This document shows, one piece after another, positions 37,607 to 46,263 of a stretch of DNA of 50,412 nucleotides. The position numbers were made by a program, and so were the translations under genes. Numbering within the stretch: the stretch's first letter is position 1; each line of letters begins with the position of its first letter. The stretch spans positions 1-50,412 of the IMG/VR virus record IMGVR_UViG_3300049203_000028, one strand, 5' to 3'. The DNA comes from a virus. Below the pieces are notes generated by a model. That model was not told where the DNA came from, ran no database searches, and was given only the letters and a program-made list of their open reading frames with translations.

Positions 37607-39130
37607 ATGTCCATTCCGGCAAAAAAACTTGTCAACGTTATCCCCGGCGTAATCGCGGCGGGCGGTGCGGCGCTGGCCCTGTCAGGTTTGATCCTGACCG
37701 CGAACACCGCCGTCCCCATCGGCGCGGTACAGCAGTTCTCGACCTCCGACGCGGTGTCGGCGTTCTTTGGCCCGAACAGTACCGAGGCGTCGCTTGCGGC
37801 CGTCTACTTCGCGGGCTTCGACAACTCGACTGCCAAACCGGCAAACCTGCTGTTCTGGCAGTACCCCACCGCCCCCGTGGCCGCATACCTGCGCGGCGGT
37901 TCGGTCGCGACAATGACCCTCACCCAACTGCAGGCGATCCCGTCCGGTACGATGTCCGTCACCGTTGACGGCGTCGTCAAAACATCGTCGTCGATCGCCC
38001 TCGCGACGGCTACCAGCTTCAGCGACGCGGCGAGCAAGATCACTGCGGCGTTCACGGGTGGTCCGACCGTAACGTACGATGCGCAGCGCGCGGCGTTCGT
38101 CGTAACGTCCGGTACGACCGGCGCGACGTCGACGATCACTTTCGCGACCGGCGCGATCGCAACGGCGCTGAACCTGACCCAAGCGTTGGGCGCCGTCACG
38201 TCGCAAGGCGCCATCGCCAGCACGCCGGCCGCCGCGATGACCGCTATCGTCGGTAAGGCGCTGAACTGGGCGGGCTTCATGACCGTGTTCGAACCCGTCA
38301 TCGCCGACAAGATCGCCTTTGCGACCTGGGCGTCGCAACAGGGCGACCGCTTCGCATACGCATGCTGGGATACGGACGTCAACGCGACCGCGCAGGGCAA
38401 CACGACGTGTTTCGGCGCGCAGGCTAAGGCACTGGGCCTGTCCGGCAGTATCGCCCTCACCGCCGATACGAACGTCGCCGCCGACCTGGGCGTCACGATG
38501 CAGTCGATCGCGCAGCCGCTCGCCGCATTCACGCTGGGCTATCTGGCATCGATCGACTTCACGCGTACGAATGGCCGCGTGACGGCCGCGTATCGCAGTC
38601 AAGGCGGTATCGTGCCGGGCGTGACCGACGCAACGGTCGGCGATACGCTGATCGCGAACGGGTACAACTTCTACGGCAATTACGCCACGTCGCAACAGTC
38701 GTTCACCTTCCTGCAACCGGGTCAAATCTCGGGCCGTTTCGACTGGATCGACAGCTTCGCCAATGAAGTGTGGCTCAACGCCAATTTCCAACAAACGCTC
38801 ATGGCGTTCATGGCGGCATCCGGCTCGATCCCGTACAATGCTGCCGGCTACGCGGCAATCGAAACGGTACTCCAAGACCCGATCAATCAAGCGCTCGACT
38901 TCGGCGCGATCCGTGGCGGCGTCTCGCTGTCGGGCTCGCAAATCGTGTCCGTCAACGCGACCGCCGGCCAAAGCATCGATCCCGTGCTGTCGACGCGCGG
39001 TTGGTATCTGAGCATCAAAGACCCCGGCGCATCGGTGCGCGCTGCCCGTGGCACGCCGCAGATGACGTTCTTTTACTGCGATGGCGGTTCGGTCCAACAA
39101 ATGACGCTCGCGTCCCTGATGGTTCAATAA
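37607..39130 (+). CDS. Tail sheath protein (DUF3383 type)
   Basis: The 507-residue protein matches DUF3383: SIPAKKLVNVIPGVIAAGG at the start, FFGPNSTEASLAAVYFAGFDNS, and a C-terminal half with GYNFYGNYATSQQSFTFLQPGQISG and FDWIDSFANEVWLNANFQ. It would form the contractile sheath around the tail tube, which makes this a myovirus. Residues about 110-190 form a beta insertion (SVTVDGVVKTSSSIAL), common in the family. It is followed by the tube gene, as usual. Confidence 0.92.
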   Translation: MSIPAKKLVNVIPGVIAAGGAALALSGLILTANTAVPIGAVQQFSTSDAVSAFFGPNSTEASLAAVYFAGFDNSTAKPANLLFWQYPTAPVAAYLRGGSVATMTLTQLQAIPSGTMSVTVDGVVKTSSSIALATATSFSDAASKITAAFTGGPTVTYDAQRAAFVVTSGTTGATSTITFATGAIATALNLTQALGAVTSQGAIASTPAAAMTAIVGKALNWAGFMTVFEPVIADKIAFATWASQQGDRFAYACWDTDVNATAQGNTTCFGAQAKALGLSGSIALTADTNVAADLGVTMQSIAQPLAAFTLGYLASIDFTRTNGRVTAAYRSQGGIVPGVTDATVGDTLIANGYNFYGNYATSQQSFTFLQPGQISGRFDWIDSFANEVWLNANFQQTLMAFMAASGSIPYNAAGYAAIETVLQDPINQALDFGAIRGGVSLSGSQIVSVNATAGQSIDPVLSTRGWYLSIKDPGASVRAARGTPQMTFFYCDGGSVQQMTLASLMVQ

Positions 39131-39143
39131 GGAGAAATAGACT

Positions 39144-39575
39144 ATGGCAACCCTGACCACTGCAAACAGCGCCGTATCGCTCGCCGTGCGCGGCCTGTTC
39201 CCGGTCCCGCATCACCTGCAGGGCTACGCGGCCGACGATTCGTTCGCGGCCGAGGACGTCAGCCCGACTGAGGTCCAAATGGGTGTTGACGGGCAACTGT
39301 CGGGCGGCTTCGTGCCGTATCCGACCGCGATATCGTTCACGCTGCAGGCGGATAGCCCGAGCCTCGACATGTTCGACTCCGTGCTCGCAGCACAGAACGC
39401 CAACAAGGAAAGTTTCATCTTCGACGGTACGATCATCATCCAGGGCACCGGGGCGAAATACGCCTGCACTAAAGGTTTCCTGACGACCGCGTCGCCGATG
39501 TCGACCGCAAAGAAGACTCTGCAGCCGCGTAAGTTCACGCTGACGTTCCAAAACGTTACGAAGGCTCCGGTGTAA
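39144..39575 (+). CDS. Tail tube protein
   Basis: The 143-residue protein carries GYAADDSFAAEDVSPTEVQMGVDGQLSGG and PRKFTLTFQNVTKA, features of DUF3277-like tube proteins that follow DUF3383 sheaths. It should polymerise into the inner tube under control of the tape measure. AAGGAG lies about ten bases before the ATG. The next gene is the tail chaperone, as in most contractile phages. Confidence 0.88.
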   Translation: MATLTTANSAVSLAVRGLFPVPHHLQGYAADDSFAAEDVSPTEVQMGVDGQLSGGFVPYPTAISFTLQADSPSLDMFDSVLAAQNANKESFIFDGTIIIQGTGAKYACTKGFLTTASPMSTAKKTLQPRKFTLTFQNVTKAPV

Positions 39576-39577
39576 TC

Positions 39578-40006
39578 ATGGCGCGCAAAGAGATCATCTG
39601 GACTGCCACGGTCGGCCGCGACAAGGGCAAAAAGTTCCAACTCACGGAGATGTCCGCGCGCGCCGGCCATGCCTGGGCAACCCGGCTGCTACTGGCCCTG
39701 ATGGGCTCGGGCGTGGAGATCGACGAGGACGTCGCCGAACGCGGTCTCGCAGGGCTGGCAACGGTCGCCCTGACGGCTGTCGGCAAGGTCCAATCGGCGG
39801 TCGCGCTGCCTCTGCTCGACGAACTGCTCGGGTGCGTGATGTCCGTCCAGGAAAAGGGCGTGCGCAAATGGATCGACGATGACTTCGAAGAGGTCGCCAC
39901 GATCTTCCAGTTGCAAAAGGCCGTCTTCGATCTGCACGTCGAGCCTTTTACTTCCGGCGGCCTGTTGACTTCGGCGTCCACGAAGGAACCAGCAACCGCC
40001 GACTGA
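39578..40006 (+). CDS. Tail assembly chaperone (G-type product)
   Basis: The 142-residue protein begins ARKEIIWTATVGRDKGKKFQLTEMSARAGHAWATRLLLALMG, typical of tail chaperones placed between tube and tape measure genes. It should bind the tape measure during tail assembly. The reading frame stops at 40006, but the -1 frame is open from before this point to 40179. A slippery-like CCTTTTA lies at 39944-39950, which gives a longer frameshift product as in lambda G/GT. Confidence 0.82.
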   Translation: MARKEIIWTATVGRDKGKKFQLTEMSARAGHAWATRLLLALMGSGVEIDEDVAERGLAGLATVALTAVGKVQSAVALPLLDELLGCVMSVQEKGVRKWIDDDFEEVATIFQLQKAVFDLHVEPFTSGGLLTSASTKEPATAD

Positions 40007-40179
40007 TCAACTACGAAAATGTGCCGGCGACAATCGGCACGGTCGTATCGAGAGGTCTTGCGACTCTACACGAATTGGACACCGTGTACGGGACGCAAGA
40101 CCTTTACGACATGTTGGAAATCATCGCCGTTGACGCGCATAACGAGCGTGTGTCGCGGCAGGCACAAGGCGCAAAATGA
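39578..40179 (+). CDS. Tail assembly chaperone, -1 frameshift product (GT-type)
   Basis: Reading the first 124 codons and then slipping back one base at TTT (39947-39949) gives about 200 residues. The extension (NRRLINYENVPATIG, DTVYGTQDLYDMLEIIAVDAHNE) has no good start of its own and ends at a TGA that overlaps the tape measure ATG (ATGA). That coupling is strong support for translation of this frame. The site CCTTTTA allows good re-pairing in the A site but a poorer one in the P site, so the exact site is uncertain. Confidence 0.68.
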
Positions 40180-42137
40180 GCACAACAGTTATCGACGCAT
40201 TCGTGACGACGCTCGGCCTGGACGGAACGCTGTTCCGAAAGGGCATGAAGGACGCGGAGAACGCACAAGACAAGCTCGACAAGAACACGAAGCGCATCAA
40301 CCGCGATCGCGAGAAGTCCGAGCAGGAAGCCGCAAAGGCGCGCGAGAAGCGCCAAAAGCAAATCGACGAGCAGGGCAAACGTAGCGTCGAGGGCTACAAG
40401 AAGGTCCGCAACGAACTCCTTGCGATCGGCGCTATTTTTACGGCCGGCGTCGGCATCAAAGACTTCCTGACGAACACGATCAACACCGCCGCGAACCTGG
40501 GCTACCTGTCGCAAAACCTGCGCATGTCGACCGAGGACTTGACGTCGTGGCAGCGCGCCAGTGAGCGTGCAGGCGGCAGCGCGGAAGGCATCATCGGCCA
40601 GTTGAAGGAGTCGGCCGAGACGCTCGCGGCGTTCAAGTCAGGCATGGGTCCGAACGAGGGTTTGCAATCGTTCTTCCGGTGGGGCGGCAAACCCGAAGAC
40701 CTGAAGGACGGCAATACTTACCTGCTCGCGCGCTCGCGCATCATCTCGGAAATGTTCAAGCGCGACCCGGCGCAAGCATCCGTGATCGCGAAACAGATGG
40801 GCGTCGCAGAAGATCAATTCAACTTCCTGAAGCAAGGTCCGGACGCGGTGATGGACCTCGTGCGCGCGCAGGAAAAGAACGCCGCCATCACCGCGAAGGA
40901 CGCCGCCGAAGCGCTCAAACTAAAGAACCGATTGCTTGACCTGCGCGACAGCTTGACGTCCACGGGGACGCGCATCGCCGTCCAGTTAATCCCGCTTATC
41001 GACATGATGGTCGAAAGGCTGACCAAATTGTCGCAATGGGCGATCGACCACAAGGACGATATTGCGCGCTGGGTCGACAACATGACCGTGTGGATCAAGG
41101 ACTTCGTGAAGACGGCCGACAGCGCAGCGGAGGCGGTCGGGGGCTGGAAGAACGTCTTGATCGGGCTAGCTGCGTTCAAGGCGTTGTCGATGGCTGCCAG
41201 CTTCGTGACGCTCGCCGGGTCGCTCGTGCAACTTGCTGGCGGACTGTCCGCCGTTGCTGCAGGTGGGGGCGCGTTGAGCGTGCTCGCAGGGCTTGCCGCT
41301 GCCGGCCTGGGCGGCGCGCTGGGTTACGGCGTCGGTACGGTCATCAGTAAAAACCTAAGCGACGAGACCAACAACAGCATCGGGCGCGGCATCGCGAAGG
41401 TTCTCGCGAAACTGGGCGTAAAGAGCGCACAAGAAGCGCTCGACAACGAGGCGGCCGCCAGCGTGGCGCAACGATCGGCGTCGGGAAAGATCAAACCCAT
41501 GCCGAAGAAGTCATCCGACCCGAAGCCCGTCGTCGATAAGTTGGTGGGCATGGGCTGGACGTCCGAGCAGGCCGCAGGGATCGCTGCAAGCTTCATGCAA
41601 GAAAGCAACCTCGACCCAACCGCGCGCAACTCCACATCGGGTGCTTACGGCATCGGGCAATGGCTCGGCTCGCGCGTGGCCGACTTTAAAGAGTTCACCG
41701 GGCGCGATCTCGTCGGATCGTCGTTGGAGGACCAACTGAGGTTCTTCCAGCACGAGGTTACCAATGGCAAGGAGAAGCGCGCGGGGAACATGCTACGGGC
41801 CGCCAAAACGGCCGAGGACGCCGCGCGCATCCATTCCGAGGCGTATGAGCGTCCAGGCGCTGAAGAAGCCAACATCGACCGTCGTAAGCGCCTTGCCGCG
41901 CAACTGGCGGCGAGCGGCCGCGCAGCCAACGCCGCGACGGTGGGGTCGATCCCTGCAGGTGCGGCCGCCAGCGTGCCGAACAGCGTGACATCGACCAGCA
42001 CGTCGAAAAGCGAAGTCACCATCGGCAACATCAACATCCAGACGCAAGCCACGGACGCGCAGGGCGTCGCGACCGCGATCCGGCCCGCCGTGGAGAAATA
42101 CACGTTCGCGTCGCAGGCAAACACGGGGGTCCGGTAA
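40176..42137 (+). CDS. Tape measure protein with tail lysozyme domain
   Basis: In this 653-residue protein the N-terminal 120 residues include a charged coiled coil (DKLDKNTKRINRDREKSEQEAAKAREKRQKQ), the middle has hydrophobic segments near 330-390 (LVQLAGGLSAVAAGGGALSVLAGLAAAGLGGALG), and residues about 450-545 match phage tail lysozymes (KLVGMGWTSEQAAGIAASFMQES, TSGAYGIGQWL). It should set tail length and help DNA cross the peptidoglycan and inner membrane. The start overlaps the frameshift chaperone's stop. Confidence 0.9.
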   Translation: MSTTVIDAFVTTLGLDGTLFRKGMKDAENAQDKLDKNTKRINRDREKSEQEAAKAREKRQKQIDEQGKRSVEGYKKVRNELLAIGAIFTAGVGIKDFLTNTINTAANLGYLSQNLRMSTEDLTSWQRASERAGGSAEGIIGQLKESAETLAAFKSGMGPNEGLQSFFRWGGKPEDLKDGNTYLLARSRIISEMFKRDPAQASVIAKQMGVAEDQFNFLKQGPDAVMDLVRAQEKNAAITAKDAAEALKLKNRLLDLRDSLTSTGTRIAVQLIPLIDMMVERLTKLSQWAIDHKDDIARWVDNMTVWIKDFVKTADSAAEAVGGWKNVLIGLAAFKALSMAASFVTLAGSLVQLAGGLSAVAAGGGALSVLAGLAAAGLGGALGYGVGTVISKNLSDETNNSIGRGIAKVLAKLGVKSAQEALDNEAAASVAQRSASGKIKPMPKKSSDPKPVVDKLVGMGWTSEQAAGIAASFMQESNLDPTARNSTSGAYGIGQWLGSRVADFKEFTGRDLVGSSLEDQLRFFQHEVTNGKEKRAGNMLRAAKTAEDAARIHSEAYERPGAEEANIDRRKRLAAQLAASGRAANAATVGSIPAGAAASVPNSVTSTSTSKSEVTIGNINIQTQATDAQGVATAIRPAVEKYTFASQANTGVR

Positions 42138-42776
42138 ATGGCAATCGACATCATCCCAAAATCACTTTATCCCGTTGTGCCGCAGGCGCTCGGCGTGCCG
42201 GCATTGCTGCGCGGCGGGGCGCAAATCCTGGACACGATCACGCTCGGGCAATTCGGCATCAGTGATGCCCTGTCCAGCGCGATCGGCGTGGACGTGACGA
42301 AATGGGGCGTGTTCGACTCGGGCGGGAACTCGATCGGCGATTACGATTCCATGTTCGCGGTGAACTACCGCAACGAGTCGCGTATCTCAGATTACCCCGT
42401 TGAGGGCGGGTCGTTCGCGGCATACAACAAGGTCGACAATCCGTTCGACGTGATGGTGACGCTCAATTGCGGCGGCGACGAGGCACGGCGCGCGAACTTC
42501 CTCGCGGCAGTAGAAGCGGCGCGGGGGTCGCTCGACCTGTACACCGTGATCACGCCCGAATACACGTTCAAGAACGTCAATTTCGTCGGCGTCGATTATT
42601 CGCGCAGCGTGCGCGACGGCGCGTACATGTTGAGCGTCCAGATGTACGGGCGCGAGGTTCGCGAAATCTCGGCGTCGTATTCATCACCGAAAGATTCGGA
42701 GGTTTCCGACATGCTGAACCAAGGCATGATCCAGACCGTCGACGATCCGAGCATCGATACATCGGGGGTTGCATGA
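42138..42776 (+). CDS. Baseplate / Dit-like tail protein
   Basis: The 212-residue protein directly follows the tape measure stop. It has WGVFDSGGNSIGDYDSMFAVNYRNESRISDYPVEGGSFAAYNKVDNPFDVMVTLNCGG, the pattern of phage baseplate proteins downstream of tape measures, likely with a LysM-like or split-barrel fold at the tube tip. The C-terminal region is acidic. The next gene overlaps the stop by ATGA. The precise role is inferred from order. Confidence 0.78.
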   Translation: MAIDIIPKSLYPVVPQALGVPALLRGGAQILDTITLGQFGISDALSSAIGVDVTKWGVFDSGGNSIGDYDSMFAVNYRNESRISDYPVEGGSFAAYNKVDNPFDVMVTLNCGGDEARRANFLAAVEAARGSLDLYTVITPEYTFKNVNFVGVDYSRSVRDGAYMLSVQMYGREVREISASYSSPKDSEVSDMLNQGMIQTVDDPSIDTSGVA

Positions 42777-43063
42777 CGATTCGCATTCCAACCGTTGCCA
42801 CGGCAAACCAGACCCTTACGGTCACGCTCGGCGGGCAACTGTGCAAGATCACCATCATTCAGCGTAACGGGCTCGTTTATCTATCGCTTACCGCGAACAA
42901 CGTCCCCGTGATAGACACGCGCATGTGCCGCGACCGTACAAAACTCGTGCGGGGCGCTCACCTGGGCTTTAGCGGCGACCTTGCGTTCGTCGACACGCAG
43001 GGGGCGAGCGACCCGGATTACACGGGCTTCGGAACGCGCTATCAACTGGTCTACCTGCCATGA
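42773..43063 (+). CDS. Baseplate plug-like protein (96 aa)
   Basis: The start at 42773 overlaps the previous stop, and the longer frame is a shadow of the upstream gene. The 96-residue all-beta product (IRIPTVATANQTLTVTLGG, LCKITIIQRNGLVYLSLTANNVPVI, HLGFSGDLAFVDTQG) matches small baseplate-plug proteins that seal the tube end in contractile phages. Its next neighbour, the hub protein gene, overlaps by ATGA. Confidence 0.8.
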   Translation: MTIRIPTVATANQTLTVTLGGQLCKITIIQRNGLVYLSLTANNVPVIDTRMCRDRTKLVRGAHLGFSGDLAFVDTQGASDPDYTGFGTRYQLVYLP

Positions 43064-43914
43064 CGACACGCAAAGCAATCGAACTTACGATCACGCTCGG
43101 CACGGGGACGTTCGGCGAGGACGTTGGCGACACGGTCACGCTGTCGGGCTTTCGCGTGACCGTCGATGTCTCGCAACCTGGGGGCGACTCGATGGGCATG
43201 TGTCAGGTCCGCGTGTACGGCCTGCGCGCTGACATGATGAACCGGCTAACGACGATCGGCCCCGTCAATACCGCGATCAAGGCGAAGAACTCGATTCTGA
43301 TCGCGGCGGGCGACGAGGGCGGCGCAATGAACGTCGTGTTCAGCGGGACCATATTCGACGCCTGGGCGGACTACAACAACGCGCCCGACGTGCCCTTCAA
43401 CATCCTTGGGTATGCGGGCCTGGACTCGGCAGTCAAGCCCGTCAACGCGACCAGCTACAAAGGTTCTGTCGACGTCGCAACCATCCTGCAAGAAATCGCA
43501 ACCGGCGACATGGGTTTGACGTTCGAAAACAACGGCGTCAGCGTCCAACTCACCAACCCTTATTTCTCGGGCTCGTCGCTCGACAAGGTGCGCGCCATAA
43601 CGGCAGCGGGCGGCATCAACTGGGCGATAGATCGCGGCGTGCTGGCGATCTGGCCGGACGAAACCGCGCGACAGGGCGACACCCCTAACATCTCCCCGGA
43701 AACCGGCATGGTGGGATATCCAGCCCTGTCGAGTAAAGGCATGACTGTTAGAATGCTTTTCAATCCGCGCGTGACGATCGGGCGTGACGTCCAGGTGCAA
43801 AGCGCAATCCCGATGGCGTGCGGAAAATGGCGGGTCTTCAGCGTGGCGCACAACCTTTCTTGCGTCGCCCCCGGTGGCCCATGGTTCACTATCGCGGACG
43901 TCTACAATGCCTGA
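43060..43914 (+). CDS. Baseplate hub protein
   Basis: The 284-residue protein resembles baseplate hub proteins of the Mu gp44 / T4 gp27 group: an N-terminal beta barrel (AIELTITLGTGTF), a GRADMMNRL-like linker (YGLRADMMNRLTT), and a second barrel with NILGYAGLDSAVKPVN and later VQSAIPMACGKWRVFSVAHNLS. It should link tube and spike. It lies between the plug and spike genes, which fits the usual order. Confidence 0.82.
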   Translation: MTTRKAIELTITLGTGTFGEDVGDTVTLSGFRVTVDVSQPGGDSMGMCQVRVYGLRADMMNRLTTIGPVNTAIKAKNSILIAAGDEGGAMNVVFSGTIFDAWADYNNAPDVPFNILGYAGLDSAVKPVNATSYKGSVDVATILQEIATGDMGLTFENNGVSVQLTNPYFSGSSLDKVRAITAAGGINWAIDRGVLAIWPDETARQGDTPNISPETGMVGYPALSSKGMTVRMLFNPRVTIGRDVQVQSAIPMACGKWRVFSVAHNLSCVAPGGPWFTIADVYNA

Positions 43915-44671
43915 CATCGACGGTTATTACGGTACGCAGAAGCCGACAGCGGGATCGAGCGAATACAACGCGATGATGTTCGTTGTGCGGTCCCTTATGG
44001 AGCAGAACAACCACGTCGCATTGGTCAAGGTGGTCAACGTCGACGCGCCGGGCGGGCTCGCATTGGCGGGCACGGTGGATGTGCAACCGCTCGTCAACCA
44101 GATCGACGGGCAGGGGCGGCCGGTTCCGCACGCCGTCGTAAACGGTATCCCATATCATCGGCTGCAGGGCGGCAAGAACGGCGTGATCATCGACCCGCAA
44201 GTCAACGATATCGGCCTGTGCGTGTTCGCGGATCGCGACACGTCGTCGGCCATGGTGAACAAGGATCAAGCCAACCCCGGCAGCTTGCGGCGCAACAGCA
44301 TGTCGGATGGCTTCTACTTCGGCGGCGTGTTGAACGCGATCCCCGAACAGTACGTCATGTTCCTTGAAACCGGCATCACGATCGTATCGCCGCACAAGAT
44401 CACCATGCAAGCGCCTGAGATCGACCTTGTAGCCCCCGTGATCAGCATGCAGGCCGACACGTCGATTACGGCCACGACGCCGATATTCACCATTAACGGC
44501 GATCTGCACGCGACGGGCAAATCCGACCTCGACGGCGACGTGACGTCGCAAGGGCTCGTCAAAGCGCCGAACGTTCAAGGTACGGTCGACGTTACGTTCG
44601 GCGGTAAATCTGGCATCGGACACATCCACACGGGTGGCACGATCAGCGGCAAAACGGGAACACCTGTATGA
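43907..44671 (+). CDS. Baseplate spike protein (gp138 N-terminal type)
   Basis: The ATG at 43907 overlaps the hub gene by eight bases. The 254-residue protein has an N-terminal OB-like domain (VALVKVVNVDAPGG, VDVQPLVNQIDGQG, YHRLQGGKNGVIIDPQVNDIGL) and a C-terminal triple beta-helix-like region with ITMQAPEIDLVAPVISMQAD, ending in GKSGIGHIHTGG, a His-rich tip that can hold iron in such spikes. It is the membrane-piercing needle. Confidence 0.88.
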   Translation: MPDIDGYYGTQKPTAGSSEYNAMMFVVRSLMEQNNHVALVKVVNVDAPGGLALAGTVDVQPLVNQIDGQGRPVPHAVVNGIPYHRLQGGKNGVIIDPQVNDIGLCVFADRDTSSAMVNKDQANPGSLRRNSMSDGFYFGGVLNAIPEQYVMFLETGITIVSPHKITMQAPEIDLVAPVISMQADTSITATTPIFTINGDLHATGKSDLDGDVTSQGLVKAPNVQGTVDVTFGGKSGIGHIHTGGTISGKTGTPV

Positions 44672-45018
44672 AAACTCTTCTACTCGATACCGATGCTTGG
44701 GACTTGGTGCTCGACATCGGCGGGAACATCGCAGTTGCGAGCGAACCTTACGCACTGGCGCAGGACGTGGCAAGCGCTGTCCGCGTCAACCTGGGCGAAC
44801 TGTGGTACGACACGACGCAAGGCGTAGCGTACACTGGGCAGATTTTGGGTAAGGTGCCGAACTTGCAGTTCATCAAGTCGCAGGTCGAAACGGCCGCACT
44901 GTCCGTCCCCGGCATCGTCAAGGCTAAATGCAGTTTCGCGCAGTTCAGCAACAACGTCTTGACGGGGCAAGTCCTCGTGACCGATGCGAACGGTATCGCA
45001 AATAACGTCTCTTTTTAA
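44668..45018 (+). CDS. Baseplate wedge protein (gp25 / DUF2634-like)
   Basis: The 116-residue protein starts on the previous stop. DTDAWDLVLDIGGNIAVASEPYALAQDVASAVRVNLGELWYDTTQGVAY matches the gp25/W-like wedge group. It should anchor the sheath to the baseplate and start contraction. It precedes the baseplate J gene as usual. AAGGAAAA lies between it and the next ATG. Confidence 0.85.
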   Translation: MKTLLLDTDAWDLVLDIGGNIAVASEPYALAQDVASAVRVNLGELWYDTTQGVAYTGQILGKVPNLQFIKSQVETAALSVPGIVKAKCSFAQFSNNVLTGQVLVTDANGIANNVSF

Positions 45019-45027
45019 GGAAAAACC

Positions 45028-46251
45028 ATGAGCGGAGAAACCAGCGTCCCGCCGATCAAATTTACGTCGACGGGGCTCGTCCTGCCGGACGACGCTACGA
45101 TCCGCGCGGGCATCATGGCGGACATGAACGCCGCGTTCGGCGGCAACTTGAATCCGTCGTTGTCGACGCCTCAAGGGCAACTCATGAGCAGCTACGCGGC
45201 GATCCTGTCGCAGAAGAACGCGGACTTCGCCTACTTCGTGAATCAGATCGACCCTGCGAACGCGGACGGCCCAATGCAAGACGCGCTCGGGCGCATCTAT
45301 TTCATGACCCGCAACCCGGCAACGTCGACCGTCGTCCAGGTGTCTTGCCTGGGCAAACAGGGTGTCGTAATCCCGGTCGGTGCGCTCGTGCAAGATGTCA
45401 ACGGCAACGTGTACGCATGCACGAGCGCCGGAACCATCCCGTCGTCGGGAACGATCACGTTGCCGTTTGCAGCGCTCCAGACCGGCCCGATTGCATGCCC
45501 CGCTAATGCGATCGCGGGGTCGCCGTACCGCTCTATTCCGGGGTGGGACCGGGCCGTCAACAATACGGACGGCGTGCCGGGAACGCTCGTCGAGAACCGC
45601 GCGGACTTCGAATACCGCCGACAGCAGTCCGTCGCCGTCAATGCTCGCGGTTCGCTGCCAGCCATCTACGCCAATGTCTTTTCAGTGGCAGGCGTTACGG
45701 ACGCGTACGTGACCGAGAACGTCACCGACGACCTGATCACGGTCGGCGCGACGAGCTACGACCTTTTGCCACATTCGATCTATGTCGCAGTCGTGGGCGG
45801 TAGCGATGCGAACGTTGCCACAGCCATTTGGCAGCGCAAGGACGGCGGGTCCAACTACAACGGCAACACGACCGTTTCCGTTCAAGACCCGTCCGGCTAT
45901 AGCAACCCCGTGCCGACCTACAACGTAACCTTTCAGCGCCCGACGAACACTCACGTCTACTTCACGATCAACGTCCAGAACCTGGGCGGCCAGAACAATG
46001 CAACGATCCAAGCGGCGATCCAATCGGCGGTCATCAGCGCGTTCAATGGTGGCGACGGTGGCCAGCGTGCGCGCATCGGTTCGACGATCTTCGCAAGTCG
46101 ATTCTTTGCCGCGATTGCGGGCGTCGGCCCGATTGCGATTCTCGGGGTTACTATTGGCAAAAGCGCATCGCCGGTTGGCGCATCAGTGACGATGGGTATC
46201 GACGAGGCGCCGACTATCGCTTCGCAAAACATCGTTGTAATTTTCTCGTAA
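45028..46251 (+). CDS. Baseplate wedge protein J
   Basis: The 407-residue protein matches the baseplate J family: IRAGIMADMNAAFGGNLNPSLSTPQGQLMSS at the start, EFEYRRQQSVA-like FEYRRQQSVAVNARGS in the middle and VSVQDPSGYSNPVP with a C-terminal beta domain. It forms the wedge that encircles the hub. A good AAGGAA site precedes the ATG. The next gene is a tailspike rather than the usual tail protein I, which follows only after it. Confidence 0.92.
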   Translation: MSGETSVPPIKFTSTGLVLPDDATIRAGIMADMNAAFGGNLNPSLSTPQGQLMSSYAAILSQKNADFAYFVNQIDPANADGPMQDALGRIYFMTRNPATSTVVQVSCLGKQGVVIPVGALVQDVNGNVYACTSAGTIPSSGTITLPFAALQTGPIACPANAIAGSPYRSIPGWDRAVNNTDGVPGTLVENRADFEYRRQQSVAVNARGSLPAIYANVFSVAGVTDAYVTENVTDDLITVGATSYDLLPHSIYVAVVGGSDANVATAIWQRKDGGSNYNGNTTVSVQDPSGYSNPVPTYNVTFQRPTNTHVYFTINVQNLGGQNNATIQAAIQSAVISAFNGGDGGQRARIGSTIFASRFFAAIAGVGPIAILGVTIGKSASPVGASVTMGIDEAPTIASQNIVVIFS

Positions 46252-46263
46252 AGGTAAGTCCAA

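Noticed and set aside
37682-39160. Minus-strand ORF opposite the sheath gene
   Set aside because: The sheath family match on the plus strand is strong, and this frame has no ribosome binding site.
40019-40384. Plus-strand ORF just after the tail chaperone stop
   Set aside because: It shares the chaperone frame after its stop, overlaps the tape measure start and lacks a ribosome binding site. The -1 frame is the better candidate.
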